A stretch of DNA of 32,151 bases from an uncultured Rhodospirillales bacterium (GTDB taxonomy: Bacteria > Pseudomonadota > Alphaproteobacteria > Acetobacterales > Acetobacteraceae). Positions 1-7,289 of the stretch are shown one piece after another; position 1 is the first letter of the stretch, and every line of letters begins with the position of its first letter. The translations under genes and the position numbers were made by a program. Below the pieces are notes generated by a model. The model ran no database searches. It was given only the letters and a program-made list of their open reading frames with translations, and was not told the DNA's origin. The stretch spans positions 1 through 32,151 of the forward strand of contig CAIYMY010000201.1 of assembly GCA_903927465.1 (NCBI GenBank), given 5' to 3'.

Positions 1-1132
1 GAATGCCCTGGGATTTCGGTTGAAAGCCCGAAAAACGCAACAGCGGATTGAGCCAGATCAGACGCGTGCAGGATTGCCGGAGCCGATCCGTCGCTTCCGC
101 GAGCCCCGCTGCCCCTTCACGGTCCAGCCCATCCGTGATCAGCAGCACCACGGCACCTTGGCCCAGCACACGCCTGGCCCAAAGCTTGTTGAACAGGCCA
201 AGGCTTTCGCCAATCCGCGTGCCGCCCGACCAATCTGGCACGATGTGGGACACCATTTCGAACGCGAATTCCGGATCGCGATGGCGCAATTGCCGCGTCA
301 CATTGGTCAGCCGCGTGCCGAACAGGAAGCTATGCACCCGGTCCCGTTCATTGGTGACGGCATGGAGGAAATGCAGCAGGATTTGCGCATAACGCGCCAT
401 GCTGCCGCTGATATCACACAACACCACCAAGGGCGGCGGCTTTTCCACGCGCTGCTTGTGTTCAAGCTTCAGGATATCGCCCCCAAGCCGCAGGCTTTGG
501 CGAAGTGTGGCGCGCAAATCCACAACGCGCCCGGCGGGATGGGTGCGAAAGCGCCGCGTTGGTTTTTCATCAAGCGGCAGGGTCAGCTTACGGATTTCCT
601 GCTTGGCCGCAGCGATTTCAGCCGCCGACATGGCTTCAAAATCCAGCTTTTGCAGTTTTTCCCGGTCGCTGACCGTGAAGCTCATATCCTTCCGCGGCGG
701 TTCCGGCTCAGGCGGGCGTGGCTTTGGTTTTTCGCCCTGCATGGCTTCCGCCAAACGCCGAGACGCGGGGGGCGGCTTTTCCGATTGCGGCTTATGGCCA
801 TCCAGCGCGGCCATGGCAGCGGCATGGGCGGCGGCTTCCGGATCACGCCAGAATAATTGGAAGGCCTGATCGAACAGCTCAAAATGCTCGCGCCGATGCA
901 CCATCACGGCGCGCAAAGCCGCATGGACTTGCCGGCGATCCCCGATTTCAATCGTATTCAGGGCTGCCAGAGCACTGAGCGCCTCACCAGGCCCCAGCGG
1001 CAGGCCAGACCGGCGCAACAACCGCGTGAAGGCAAGCAAATTGGTCGCGAGATGCCCGCCCGCGCCGGGCGCCGAGGCCAGCAAGGGCTGGCCGCCGGCG
1101 ATGATGCGGGCAGGGTCGCGATCCGGCGTCAC
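1..1132 (-). CDS. CoxE-like VWA-domain protein (C-terminus beyond window edge)
   Basis: On the minus strand an open frame runs from a GTG at 1132 off the left edge, 377 codons without a stop. Around residues 235-245 it reads VVLCDISGSM, the DxSGS metal-ion-dependent adhesion site of von Willebrand A domains. A charged, proline-rich linker (about residues 110-150) precedes it, and the N-terminal part is helical, as in CoxE-type proteins (VWA_CoxE). The GTG overlaps the TGA of the preceding MoxR gene (GTGA), so the two are translationally coupled. In molybdenum hydroxylase systems such as CO dehydrogenase, a MoxR ATPase and a VWA partner act together on late cofactor assembly. That role is inferred here from family and pairing. 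The enzyme served is not visible. Confidence 0.88.
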   Translation of the reverse strand, partial: MTPDRDPARIIAGGQPLLASAPGAGGHLATNLLAFTRLLRRSGLPLGPGEALSALAALNTIEIGDRRQVHAALRAVMVHRREHFELFDQAFQLFWRDPEAAAHAAAMAALDGHKPQSEKPPPASRRLAEAMQGEKPKPRPPEPEPPRKDMSFTVSDREKLQKLDFEAMSAAEIAAAKQEIRKLTLPLDEKPTRRFRTHPAGRVVDLRATLRQSLRLGGDILKLEHKQRVEKPPPLVVLCDISGSMARYAQILLHFLHAVTNERDRVHSFLFGTRLTNVTRQLRHRDPEFAFEMVSHIVPDWSGGTRIGESLGLFNKLWARRVLGQGAVVLLITDGLDREGAAGLAEATDRLRQSCTRLIWLNPLLRFSGFQPKSQGI

Positions 1133-2016
1133 CCGGCCCGAGCCTCCGCAATCAGCCGCGCCGCTTCCTCGCCCTTCAGCTTTGCGATGTCATCCTGGTA
1201 TTTCAGCAAAACGCCGAGCGTTTCGTCCACCGCGCCTTGCTCAAGCGCCTTGGCATCAAGTGCGGCCAAAGCCTGCGCCCAATCAATCGTCTCAGCGACA
1301 CCGGGCAGCTTGAAATAATCACCCTCACGCAGCTTTTGCACGAAAGCCACAACCTGGGCGGAAAGCGCTTCGGGCAGACCAGGGGCGCGCAGCTTCAGAA
1401 TGGCGCGTTCGCGCGCCGCATCCGGGTAATCCACCCAATGATAAAGGCAGCGCCGGCGCACCGCATCATGCACTTCGCGTGTGCGGTTCGATGTGATGAT
1501 AACCACCGGCGGGGTCGCCGCTTTGACTGTGCCAAGCTCAGGAATCGTGATCTGGAAATCAGCAAGGATTTCCAGCAGGAAGGCTTCAAAAGGTTCATCC
1601 GCGCGATCAAGCTCATCAATCAGCAGCACGGCGGGGCTGCCTTCCAGCGCATCCAGCAAGGGCCGCGGCTGGAGGAATTTGCGATCATAAATGCCGCGTT
1701 CCAGCGCGGCGCTATCGGCTGCCCCCGATGCTTCCGCCAACCGTATCGCCATCAATTGCCGCGCGTGATTCCATTCATAGGCGGCGGCGGAGATATCCAT
1801 GCCGTCATAGCATTGCAGCCGCACCAGCCGGCGCGGCAGGCGCGCGGCCAGCACTTTGGCGATTTCCGTCTTGCCCGTGCCCGGTTCGCCTTCCAGGAAA
1901 AGCGGCCTTCCCATGGTGAGCGCCAAATGGATGGTGGTGGCCAGCGCGCGGTCAGCGACATAACCCCCGGAGGCGAGGAGCGCCTGAGTCTCCCCAACGC
2001 TAGCGGGCAGGCTCAC
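1129..2016 (-). CDS. MoxR-family AAA+ ATPase (CoxD-like)
   Basis: A 295-residue protein of normal length for MoxR/CoxD-type AAA+ chaperones. Walker A GEPGTGKT is at about 43-50, Walker B LLIDELD at 131-137, a sensor-1 Asn lies in TSN (about 177) and an arginine cluster VRRR at 186-189. The start is a GTG at 2016 that overlaps the TGA of the upstream coxG-like gene by four bases. The gene ends in a four-base overlap with the VWA gene, so the three form one translational unit. MoxR ATPases work with VWA proteins to remodel or insert cofactors into client enzymes. In Oligotropha, CoxD with CoxE is needed for the CuSMo centre of CO dehydrogenase. Whether the client here is CO dehydrogenase or another xanthine-oxidase-family enzyme cannot be told. 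Confidence 0.9.
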   Translation of the reverse strand: MSLPASVGETQALLASGGYVADRALATTIHLALTMGRPLFLEGEPGTGKTEIAKVLAARLPRRLVRLQCYDGMDISAAAYEWNHARQLMAIRLAEASGAADSAALERGIYDRKFLQPRPLLDALEGSPAVLLIDELDRADEPFEAFLLEILADFQITIPELGTVKAATPPVVIITSNRTREVHDAVRRRCLYHWVDYPDAARERAILKLRAPGLPEALSAQVVAFVQKLREGDYFKLPGVAETIDWAQALAALDAKALEQGAVDETLGVLLKYQDDIAKLKGEEAARLIAEARAG

Positions 2017-2633
2017 TTGAACATCAACGCGACAATAGCCAGCCAGATCGCGCCCCCCACCCAGGCCAGCAGCGGAATGCCAAGCGGCGCTTCCGGCAGC
2101 AGCTCAAAGATTGAAATGCCGGCGCTCGAGGCAGGCGGGGCGGGCAGGGGGGCTGGGGCAGCGCCCGGCGCTTCGGCGGCAGCGGGTTCGGCGGCCATCA
2201 CGGCGGCAGCGAAACGGTCAAAGAATTGATCGGACATTTGCTTGGCTGTCGCATCAATCAGCCGCGCGCCAAGCTGCGCCATTTTGCCGCCGACCTGCGC
2301 TTTTACTGCGAATTTCAGCAAAGTCTCATTGGGGCCTACTTCTTCAAGCGCAACGTCAGCGCCGCCCTTGGCAAAGCCCATGGGCCCCCCGTTACCTTCA
2401 CCTGAGATGGTGTAGGAAGCCGGCGCCTGAATATTTTCCAGCTTCACCTTGCCGCCGAATTTCGCCGCCATGGGGCCGATCTTGATAGATACCTTGGCCT
2501 CAAACGCGTCGTCAGCGGTTTTGGTCACGCTTTCGCAGCCGGGAATCGCGGCCTTCAGCATTTCGGGGTCGTTCAGCGCGTCCCAGACGCGCTGGCGGGG
2601 CGCGGGGATGCGGCGCTCGCCGTTCATTTCCAT
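2013..2633 (-). CDS. CoxG/SRPBCC-family membrane-anchored protein
   Basis: The ATG at 2633 is chosen because an AGGAGA ribosome site lies just upstream. The longer frame to 2945 has no such signal and low-complexity content. The 206-residue protein has an SRPBCC (START-like) fold signature: MNGERRIPAPRQRVWDAL at the start, then LNDPEMLKAAIPGC and a GxVKLENI strand. An Ala/Pro-rich linker (about 150-175) leads to a single C-terminal membrane segment ending WLAIVALMFK. This is the CoxG layout. CoxG proteins bind a hydrophobic ligand; recent work proposes menaquinone delivery between CO dehydrogenase and the membrane. It is first in the three-gene unit with MoxR and VWA, in divergent orientation to the transporter at 2775. 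Function beyond the family is inference. Confidence 0.87.
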   Translation of the reverse strand: MEMNGERRIPAPRQRVWDALNDPEMLKAAIPGCESVTKTADDAFEAKVSIKIGPMAAKFGGKVKLENIQAPASYTISGEGNGGPMGFAKGGADVALEEVGPNETLLKFAVKAQVGGKMAQLGARLIDATAKQMSDQFFDRFAAAVMAAEPAAAEAPGAAPAPLPAPPASSAGISIFELLPEAPLGIPLLAWVGGAIWLAIVALMFK

Positions 2634-2774
2634 TGGGTGGTCTCCTGCTTTCCCCCAAACTAGGGGCGCAAAGCCATGGGGGAAAGGGGGCGCCCCCTTG
2701 TGGCGGGACAGATCATCCGGCAAGCACGGTCTGAATGGGCGAAAGCCCGCAAATCTTGAGGGATGCCCTGGCCC

Positions 2775-4169
2775 ATGAAGGCGACCCGCTTCGCCCTGAT
2801 GCTGTTCCTGGCGATGAGCCTGCCGGCCGAAGCCGCCGGGGTTTCGGGCGCGGGAATGAGCCTGGCTTGGGGCCTGCCTTTCGCGGGGCTGCTGCTTTCC
2901 ATCGCACTGATGCCGCTGCTGGCGGGGCCGATCTGGCATCATCATTACGGCAAGATCGCCGCCGGATGGGCGTTGCTGCTGGTGCTGCCCTTTGCCGTGG
3001 TGTTCGGGCTTGGCGTTGCTGCCTCAGAGGTCTGGCATATCCTGTTGCAGGAATACCTGCCCTTCATCGCCCTGCTGCTGGCGCTTTACGTGACCGGCGG
3101 TGGCGTGCTGGTGAAGGGCACGCTGATCGGCACGCCGGCCACCAATACCGCACTGCTCGCCTTTGGCACGGTGATCGCGAGTGTGATGGGCACCACGGGT
3201 GCTTCCATGCTGCTGATCCGCCCCGTTTTGCGCGCCAATGCCTTCCGTCAGCGCAAGACCCATACCTTTGTGTTTTTCATTTTCCTGGTCAGCAATATTG
3301 GCGGGTCTTTGACACCTTTGGGCGACCCGCCGCTTTATCTGGGCTTTCTGAAGGGCGTTTCCTTCTTCTGGACGACGACACATCTTTTCAGTGAATTCCT
3401 GGTTTGCGCCGTGCTGCTGCTTGCGGCCTATTACCTACTGGATAGCTGGGCCTGGGCGCGTGAGAAGCCGACACCACCCGCTATCGAAAAGCGCGAGAGC
3501 TTTTCGATCGAAGGCTATGCCAATCTTTGGCTGATTGGCGCGGTGGTGCTGATGGTGCTGGCGCAGGGCTATTGGCGCCCGGGCGATGTTGCGCTGTTTG
3601 GCGAAAAGATAGGGCTTGAACGGCTGGTTGGCGTGGCTGTGTTTGTTGGCATTGCGGCCACTTCCATGTGGGTCACGCCGCGGCAATTGCGCGATGATAA
3701 TGGCTTCGCCTGGGGTGCCATTTCCGAAGTGGCCAAGCTTTTCGCGGCCATTTTCGTCACCATGGCCCCGGTGCTGACCATTCTGCGGGCTGGCACGGCG
3801 GGCGCTGCGGCGCCCTTGGTGGCGCTGACCTCCGGCGCGGGCGGTGAGCCCATTCCATGGGTCTATTTCTGGCTGTCCGGGGTACTGTCTTCCTTCCTGG
3901 ATAACGCGCCGACCTATCTGGTGTTCTTCAACCTGGCCGGCGGCGATCCCGCGTATCTGATGGCTGAAGGTGCGCTGACGCTGGCGGCGATTTCCTGCGG
4001 CGCGGTCTTCATGGGGGCCAATTCCTATATTGGGAATGCGCCGAATTTCATGGTCAAGGCGATTGTGGAAGAACAGGGTGTGCGCATGCCATCCTTCTTC
4101 GGCTATTGCGCCTGGGCCTTGGTGGTCTTGATCCCGCTTTTCGTGCTGGTGACATTCATTTTCTTTTGA
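2775..4169 (+). CDS. Sodium:proton antiporter / CitMHS-type ion transporter
   Basis: A highly hydrophobic protein of about 464 residues with around eleven predicted membrane segments. Repeated-fold signatures of the ion transporter superfamily are visible: NIGGSLTPLGDPPLYLGF near 174-191 and SSFLDNAPTYLVFFNLAG in the second half, the equivalent re-entrant element. GANSYIGNAPNFMVKAIV follows near the C-terminus. The start at 2775 is preferred because it begins a signal-like MKATRFALMLFLAMSLPAEAA. An alternative ATG four codons earlier (2763) sits directly against the GAGGG sequence. Homologues are annotated as putative sodium:proton antiporters or citrate transporters, and substrate cannot be read from sequence. 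It is followed 10 bp later by the methylisocitrate-lyase-like gene, so the two probably share a transcript and a carboxylate substrate is possible. Confidence 0.82.
   Translation: MKATRFALMLFLAMSLPAEAAGVSGAGMSLAWGLPFAGLLLSIALMPLLAGPIWHHHYGKIAAGWALLLVLPFAVVFGLGVAASEVWHILLQEYLPFIALLLALYVTGGGVLVKGTLIGTPATNTALLAFGTVIASVMGTTGASMLLIRPVLRANAFRQRKTHTFVFFIFLVSNIGGSLTPLGDPPLYLGFLKGVSFFWTTTHLFSEFLVCAVLLLAAYYLLDSWAWAREKPTPPAIEKRESFSIEGYANLWLIGAVVLMVLAQGYWRPGDVALFGEKIGLERLVGVAVFVGIAATSMWVTPRQLRDDNGFAWGAISEVAKLFAAIFVTMAPVLTILRAGTAGAAAPLVALTSGAGGEPIPWVYFWLSGVLSSFLDNAPTYLVFFNLAGGDPAYLMAEGALTLAAISCGAVFMGANSYIGNAPNFMVKAIVEEQGVRMPSFFGYCAWALVVLIPLFVLVTFIFF
3483..3508. repeat. Perfect 10-bp inverted repeat inside the transporter gene
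   Basis: ATCGAAAAGC and its exact reverse complement are separated by six bases. They fall in the codons for the central hydrophilic loop of the transporter. A hairpin this good could form in the mRNA, but one such site in 32 kb is not far from chance expectation. Confidence 0.5.
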
Positions 4170-4179
4170 GGAACGACCA

Positions 4180-5100
4180 ATGCCTTATGTAATCGCCGAT
4201 GACCTGCCCGATGAACCCGCCGGCGTGCGCTTCCGCCGCCTGCTGGACCGTCCGCAAATCCTGCAAATGCCGGGCGCGCATCTGGGCATCGCCGCTTTGC
4301 TCGCGAAGAAGGCTGGTTTTGAGGCGCTGTACATGTCGGGTGCCGCCATGTCCGCCACCATGGGCTTGCCTGATCTGGGCATGATCACGGTGGATGATGT
4401 GTCTTGGCATGTGCGCCAGGTGGTGCGCGCTTCTGCCCTGCCCGTGCTGGTGGATGGCGATACCGGCTATGGTGAGGCCTTGAACGTGATGCACATGGTG
4501 CGCTGCTTTGAAGAAGCGGGTGCGGGGGCGGTGCATTTGGAAGACCAATTACTGCCCAAGAAATGCGGCCATTTGAACGACAAGAAACTGGCCCCGGTGG
4601 ATGAAATGTCGGCCAAGGTCGCCGCTGCCCGCAAGGCCAGGCGCAATCTGGTCATCATCGCGCGCACCGATGCGGTGGCGAATGAGGGCATGGATGCCGC
4701 CGTTGATCGCGCCAAGCGCTATCTGGAAGCCGGCGCCGATGCGATTTTCCCCGAAGCGCTGACGACCGCTGAGATGTTTCGCGAATTTGCAGCGCGCATG
4801 CCGGGCGTGAAGCTTTTGGCCAATATGACCGAATTTGGCCGCACGCCGTTTTTCACGGCCACTGAATTTCAGCAAATGGGCTACGCCATGGTGATCTGGC
4901 CCGTCAGCCATTTGCGCATCGCGGCCCGCGCCATGGAAGATTTATACAGCGCGATCAAAGCCGATGGCGGCACGCATAATATGGCCGGGCGGATGCAAAC
5001 CCGCGCCCAGCTTTATGAGACGATTGGCTACCACGCCTATGAATCGCTCGATGCCAGCCTGGTGCGCACCATTGTGCCGGAAGGCATGCCGCAGAATTGA
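4180..5100 (+). CDS. prpB: Methylisocitrate lyase-like (isocitrate lyase/PEP mutase family)
   Basis: A 306-residue TIM-barrel enzyme matching PrpB along its length. The lyase active-site motif KKCGH is at 127-131, metal-binding acidic residues lie in VDGDTGYG (91-98) and HLEDQ (119-123), and IARTDA follows downstream. The C-terminal MQTRAQLYETIGYHAYE stretch closely resembles E. coli PrpB. PrpB cleaves 2-methylisocitrate to pyruvate and succinate in the 2-methylcitrate cycle. The start has a GAGG ribosome site 6-7 bases upstream. It follows the transporter after only 10 bp. No prpC, prpD or prpR lies nearby, so a related oxaloacetate- or carboxyphosphonate-processing family member remains possible. 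The symbol reflects similarity, not proof of substrate. Confidence 0.82.
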   Translation: MPYVIADDLPDEPAGVRFRRLLDRPQILQMPGAHLGIAALLAKKAGFEALYMSGAAMSATMGLPDLGMITVDDVSWHVRQVVRASALPVLVDGDTGYGEALNVMHMVRCFEEAGAGAVHLEDQLLPKKCGHLNDKKLAPVDEMSAKVAAARKARRNLVIIARTDAVANEGMDAAVDRAKRYLEAGADAIFPEALTTAEMFREFAARMPGVKLLANMTEFGRTPFFTATEFQQMGYAMVIWPVSHLRIAARAMEDLYSAIKADGGTHNMAGRMQTRAQLYETIGYHAYESLDASLVRTIVPEGMPQN

Positions 5101-5169
5101 GACAGCCCAACTGCGTAGCGGCAGGGCTGCTAAGCCGCGTTTTGTAATGAAGTATCGAGAAGGGAAAAG

Positions 5170-5979
5170 ATGATGCCCCTAAGCTTTCGTGAAGCCTTCG
5201 AAGCACAGGCTGATCGGGTAACCGACAAGTGGGATAGTTACCTCGACATTTATGATAAGGCTTTTGTGGCATATCGTGACCGCGAAGTCTCGCTACTCGA
5301 AATCGGTATTCAGAATGGTGGCTCGCTTGAGGTTCATGCACGGTATTTCCCGAACCACAAGCTTATCATTGGCTGTGATATTCATCCGCGCTGTGGCGCA
5401 TTGAGTTTTCCAGGCAACGACAAGATAAAGGTCGTGGTCGGCGATGCCAACGCTGCCGAAACGCGTGCCACGATCACTGCCCTGAGTGCCGATTTTGATA
5501 TCATCATTGATGACGGTTCCCATAAGTCGAACGATATCATTCTCTCATTTCTCTATTTTTTCCCGAAATTGAAGCCGGGCGGTATTTTTGTGATTGAGGA
5601 TCTGCACGCGAGCTATTGGCAAGCTTACGATGGGGGGCTGTTTCATTCCTCCTCAGCCATGGGTTTTCTGAAGGATCTGGTTGACTTGCCGAACCTGGAA
5701 CATTGGGGGTTTGCGATGACGCCACAGGAATACCTTGCTGCGCGGCACCCGAAATACGCCCCTGTCATCAGCGCCTGTGATCTCTCAGGGATTTATTCAG
5801 TGCAGTTTTTCAATTCGGTATGTGTCATTGAAAAGCACCTTACCGATCCTGTTGCCAGCCTGGGACAAAGGCGCATACGCGGGACACGCGCTGAGGTATG
5901 GCCGGGGGCTTTGCAAATGGATGGAACGGGTTCAATCCCGCCCGACCAGTCCAACAGCAGATGGTCCAGGCCTGGGTAG
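5170..5979 (+). CDS. Class I SAM-dependent methyltransferase (cephalosporin hydroxylase-like)
   Basis: A 269-residue protein with a Rossmann methyltransferase core: SAM-binding motif LLEIGIQNGGS at 42-52, an acidic residue after the second strand (GCD, 68-70), and IIIDDGSHKSND at 111-122. The KPGGIFVIEDLH block is at 135-146. This is typical of the Methyltransf_24/CmcI-like group associated with glycan or natural-product modification. A good AGAAGGGA ribosome site precedes tandem ATGs (5170 and 5173). The gene is visibly more AT-rich than its neighbours and uses codons rare elsewhere in the window, suggesting recent transfer. The C-terminus stops shortly after PPDQSNSRWS, where I recall longer relatives continuing into a second, often glycosyltransferase, domain. 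It may be a truncated two-domain protein. Substrate unknown. Confidence 0.78.
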   Translation: MMPLSFREAFEAQADRVTDKWDSYLDIYDKAFVAYRDREVSLLEIGIQNGGSLEVHARYFPNHKLIIGCDIHPRCGALSFPGNDKIKVVVGDANAAETRATITALSADFDIIIDDGSHKSNDIILSFLYFFPKLKPGGIFVIEDLHASYWQAYDGGLFHSSSAMGFLKDLVDLPNLEHWGFAMTPQEYLAARHPKYAPVISACDLSGIYSVQFFNSVCVIEKHLTDPVASLGQRRIRGTRAEVWPGALQMDGTGSIPPDQSNSRWSRPG

Positions 5980-6013
5980 GTGACTGCCTAGCGTCGCCCC
6001 GCCAAGCGACCCC

Positions 6014-6268
6014 CTATCCCCCGCGACCGGAAAAGGCGTTGAAGGTTTGCAGCGTATAGGTGTCCTTCACGCCGGGCACGGTCTGGATAGTCTCCACCAC
6101 GAAAAGCCCGATATCGCGATCCGCTTCCAAATAGAATTTCCCGAGCAGATCATATTGGCCGGAAATAGAATGCATTTCCGAAAGCTCCGGAATGCCATCG
6201 GCCATCTCCCGCGCCACGCGATAGGCTTGGCCCATCTCACATTTGATCATGATGAATACGGCGCGCAT
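6014..6268 (-). CDS. Stand-alone Lrp/AsnC ligand-binding (RAM) domain protein
   Basis: An 84-residue protein that is essentially a single RAM domain. It starts MRAVFIMIKCEMGQAYRVA, followed by GQYDLLGKFYLEADRDIG and ends with TLQTFNAFSGRGG. There is no helix-turn-helix, so it cannot bind DNA like a full Lrp regulator. Such small RAM proteins bind amino acids or modulate full-length Lrp proteins by co-assembly. A strong AGGAGGG site lies 9 bases before the ATG. It is transcribed opposite to the methyltransferase gene, whose stop is 34 bp away. The length is standard for this stand-alone type, so I do not regard it as truncated. Confidence 0.85.
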   Translation of the reverse strand: MRAVFIMIKCEMGQAYRVAREMADGIPELSEMHSISGQYDLLGKFYLEADRDIGLFVVETIQTVPGVKDTYTLQTFNAFSGRGG

Positions 6269-6401
6269 GGCCTTGGCCCTCCTGCAATCGCCTTCATGTT
6301 AGAGTATTTGCAAGCCAAGTGGAATCGCCTGGCGCATCACAAAACAACATCAAACAAAGGTGTAGTGTGGTTCCCGTAAGCCGATGTGACCTGGGAACAC
6401 A

Positions 6402-6995
6402 CTAATTTTTATCGTCCGTCGAAGGGGCTGTTCCGTCGAACCGCGCGATCACCTCGTCTGCTGTCACGACCTCCGCGTATTTCTTATCGAGAATGGCCAA
6501 GGTCAGGTCATGAACGGTTTCGGCGGTCCAGGATTTGCCGCCAGGGCCTGCCACCGGCACGGCGGTCGTGGCGTCCGATGGTAGGATGATGCGATAGCCA
6601 AGCGCCTTGCCGGCCCGGACCGTGGCATCCATGCTGTTATGGATGACAACGCCCGTCAGTACGAACTGGTTGGCCCGCATGTCGCGTAGAACCCGGTCAA
6701 GCTCAGTTCCGATGAAGGCGCAGTTTTGGTGCTTGACGATCACCGGCTCCCCCGTAATGGGCGCGACCTCTGCCTTGATGCCGTTCCATGGGCCGTGGGT
6801 ATGATAGCTTGAGGATGGAGTTGGCTCGTCATGCTTGATGTGAAGCACGGGTCATCCGTGCTTTCGCCAATGCGCCAGAAGACGCATAATGACCGCCAAA
6901 TATCCAGGGTTATTCTTGCCATTCCAGACCGGCTGGTCGATGGCGTCCTGGACATCGAGGATAATGAGGGTGGCAGGGGCACAACGGGCGTTCAT
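6402..6995 (-). pseudogene. Isochorismatase-family hydrolase interrupted by an in-frame TGA
   Basis: Reading the minus strand from ATG 6995 gives MNARCAPATLIILDVQDAID and continues to LLAHWRKHG, then TGA at 6854-6852. The same frame then continues with PVLHIKHDEPTPSSSYHTHG to a normal stop at 6402. The two halves together make a complete isochorismatase-like protein of about 197 residues with the Asp of LDVQ and the Lys of VIVKHQNCAF. Related proteins, as I recall them, have Trp just before PVLHIKHD, so the simplest event is TGG to TGA. The usual Cys nucleophile position reads IHNSM, Ser rather than Cys, which is seen in a subset of this family. A shorter product starting at GTG 6848 is possible but would lack the catalytic Asp. 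Sequencing error is the main alternative. Confidence 0.82.
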
Positions 6996-7187
6996 GCTCG
7001 GCGATACCTTTCTCAACAGACATGCACCAGGCGGCCTGCCGTCTCAGCGAATGATTGCCTGACGCTACCCCAGCTTCAAGCGTCTTTCGTCTCGGATGAT
7101 GGCTGCTGCGGCACAACTGCGGGTGTTTGGGTGCTCCATGCGGAACATGCTCGGCGGGAAACGCGCCTCCGCGGCAGGCAAGTTAAT

Positions 7188-7216
7188 TTGCAAAGCGAAT
7201 GGCGTTATGACTAAAT
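7188..7216 (+). promoter_or_regulatory. Candidate sigma-70-type promoter for the ABC ATPase pair
   Basis: TTGCAA (7188-7193) and CTAAAT (7211-7216) are separated by 17 bp in the 294-bp gap before the ABC gene. This fits the alphaproteobacterial housekeeping consensus reasonably well. A GGCGA-AAAA-TCGCC hairpin follows at 7221-7234, within the predicted leader. Nothing else is recognisable between 6996 and 7289. Confidence 0.4.
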
Positions 7217-7289
7217 TTTAGGCGAAAAATCGCCCAAAAGCCGGTCGGATGCCTTCCTCTGGCGGCATAGGGTTTGCTTATCGAGGATC

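Noticed and set aside
20-856. Plus-strand open frame of 278 codons opposite the VWA gene
   Set aside because: It is a mirror of the real minus-strand gene in GC-rich DNA, with no domain-like content. The minus frame contains the VWA metal site.
2634-2945. Longer reading of the CoxG gene starting at 2945
   Set aside because: The extra N-terminal residues are low complexity, overlap the divergent transporter gene and lack a ribosome site, whereas ATG 2633 has AGGAGA.
6831-7214. Plus-strand open frame of 127 codons across the broken isochorismatase gene and the gap
   Set aside because: It is antisense to the interrupted hydrolase, shows no family pattern and has no ribosome site.
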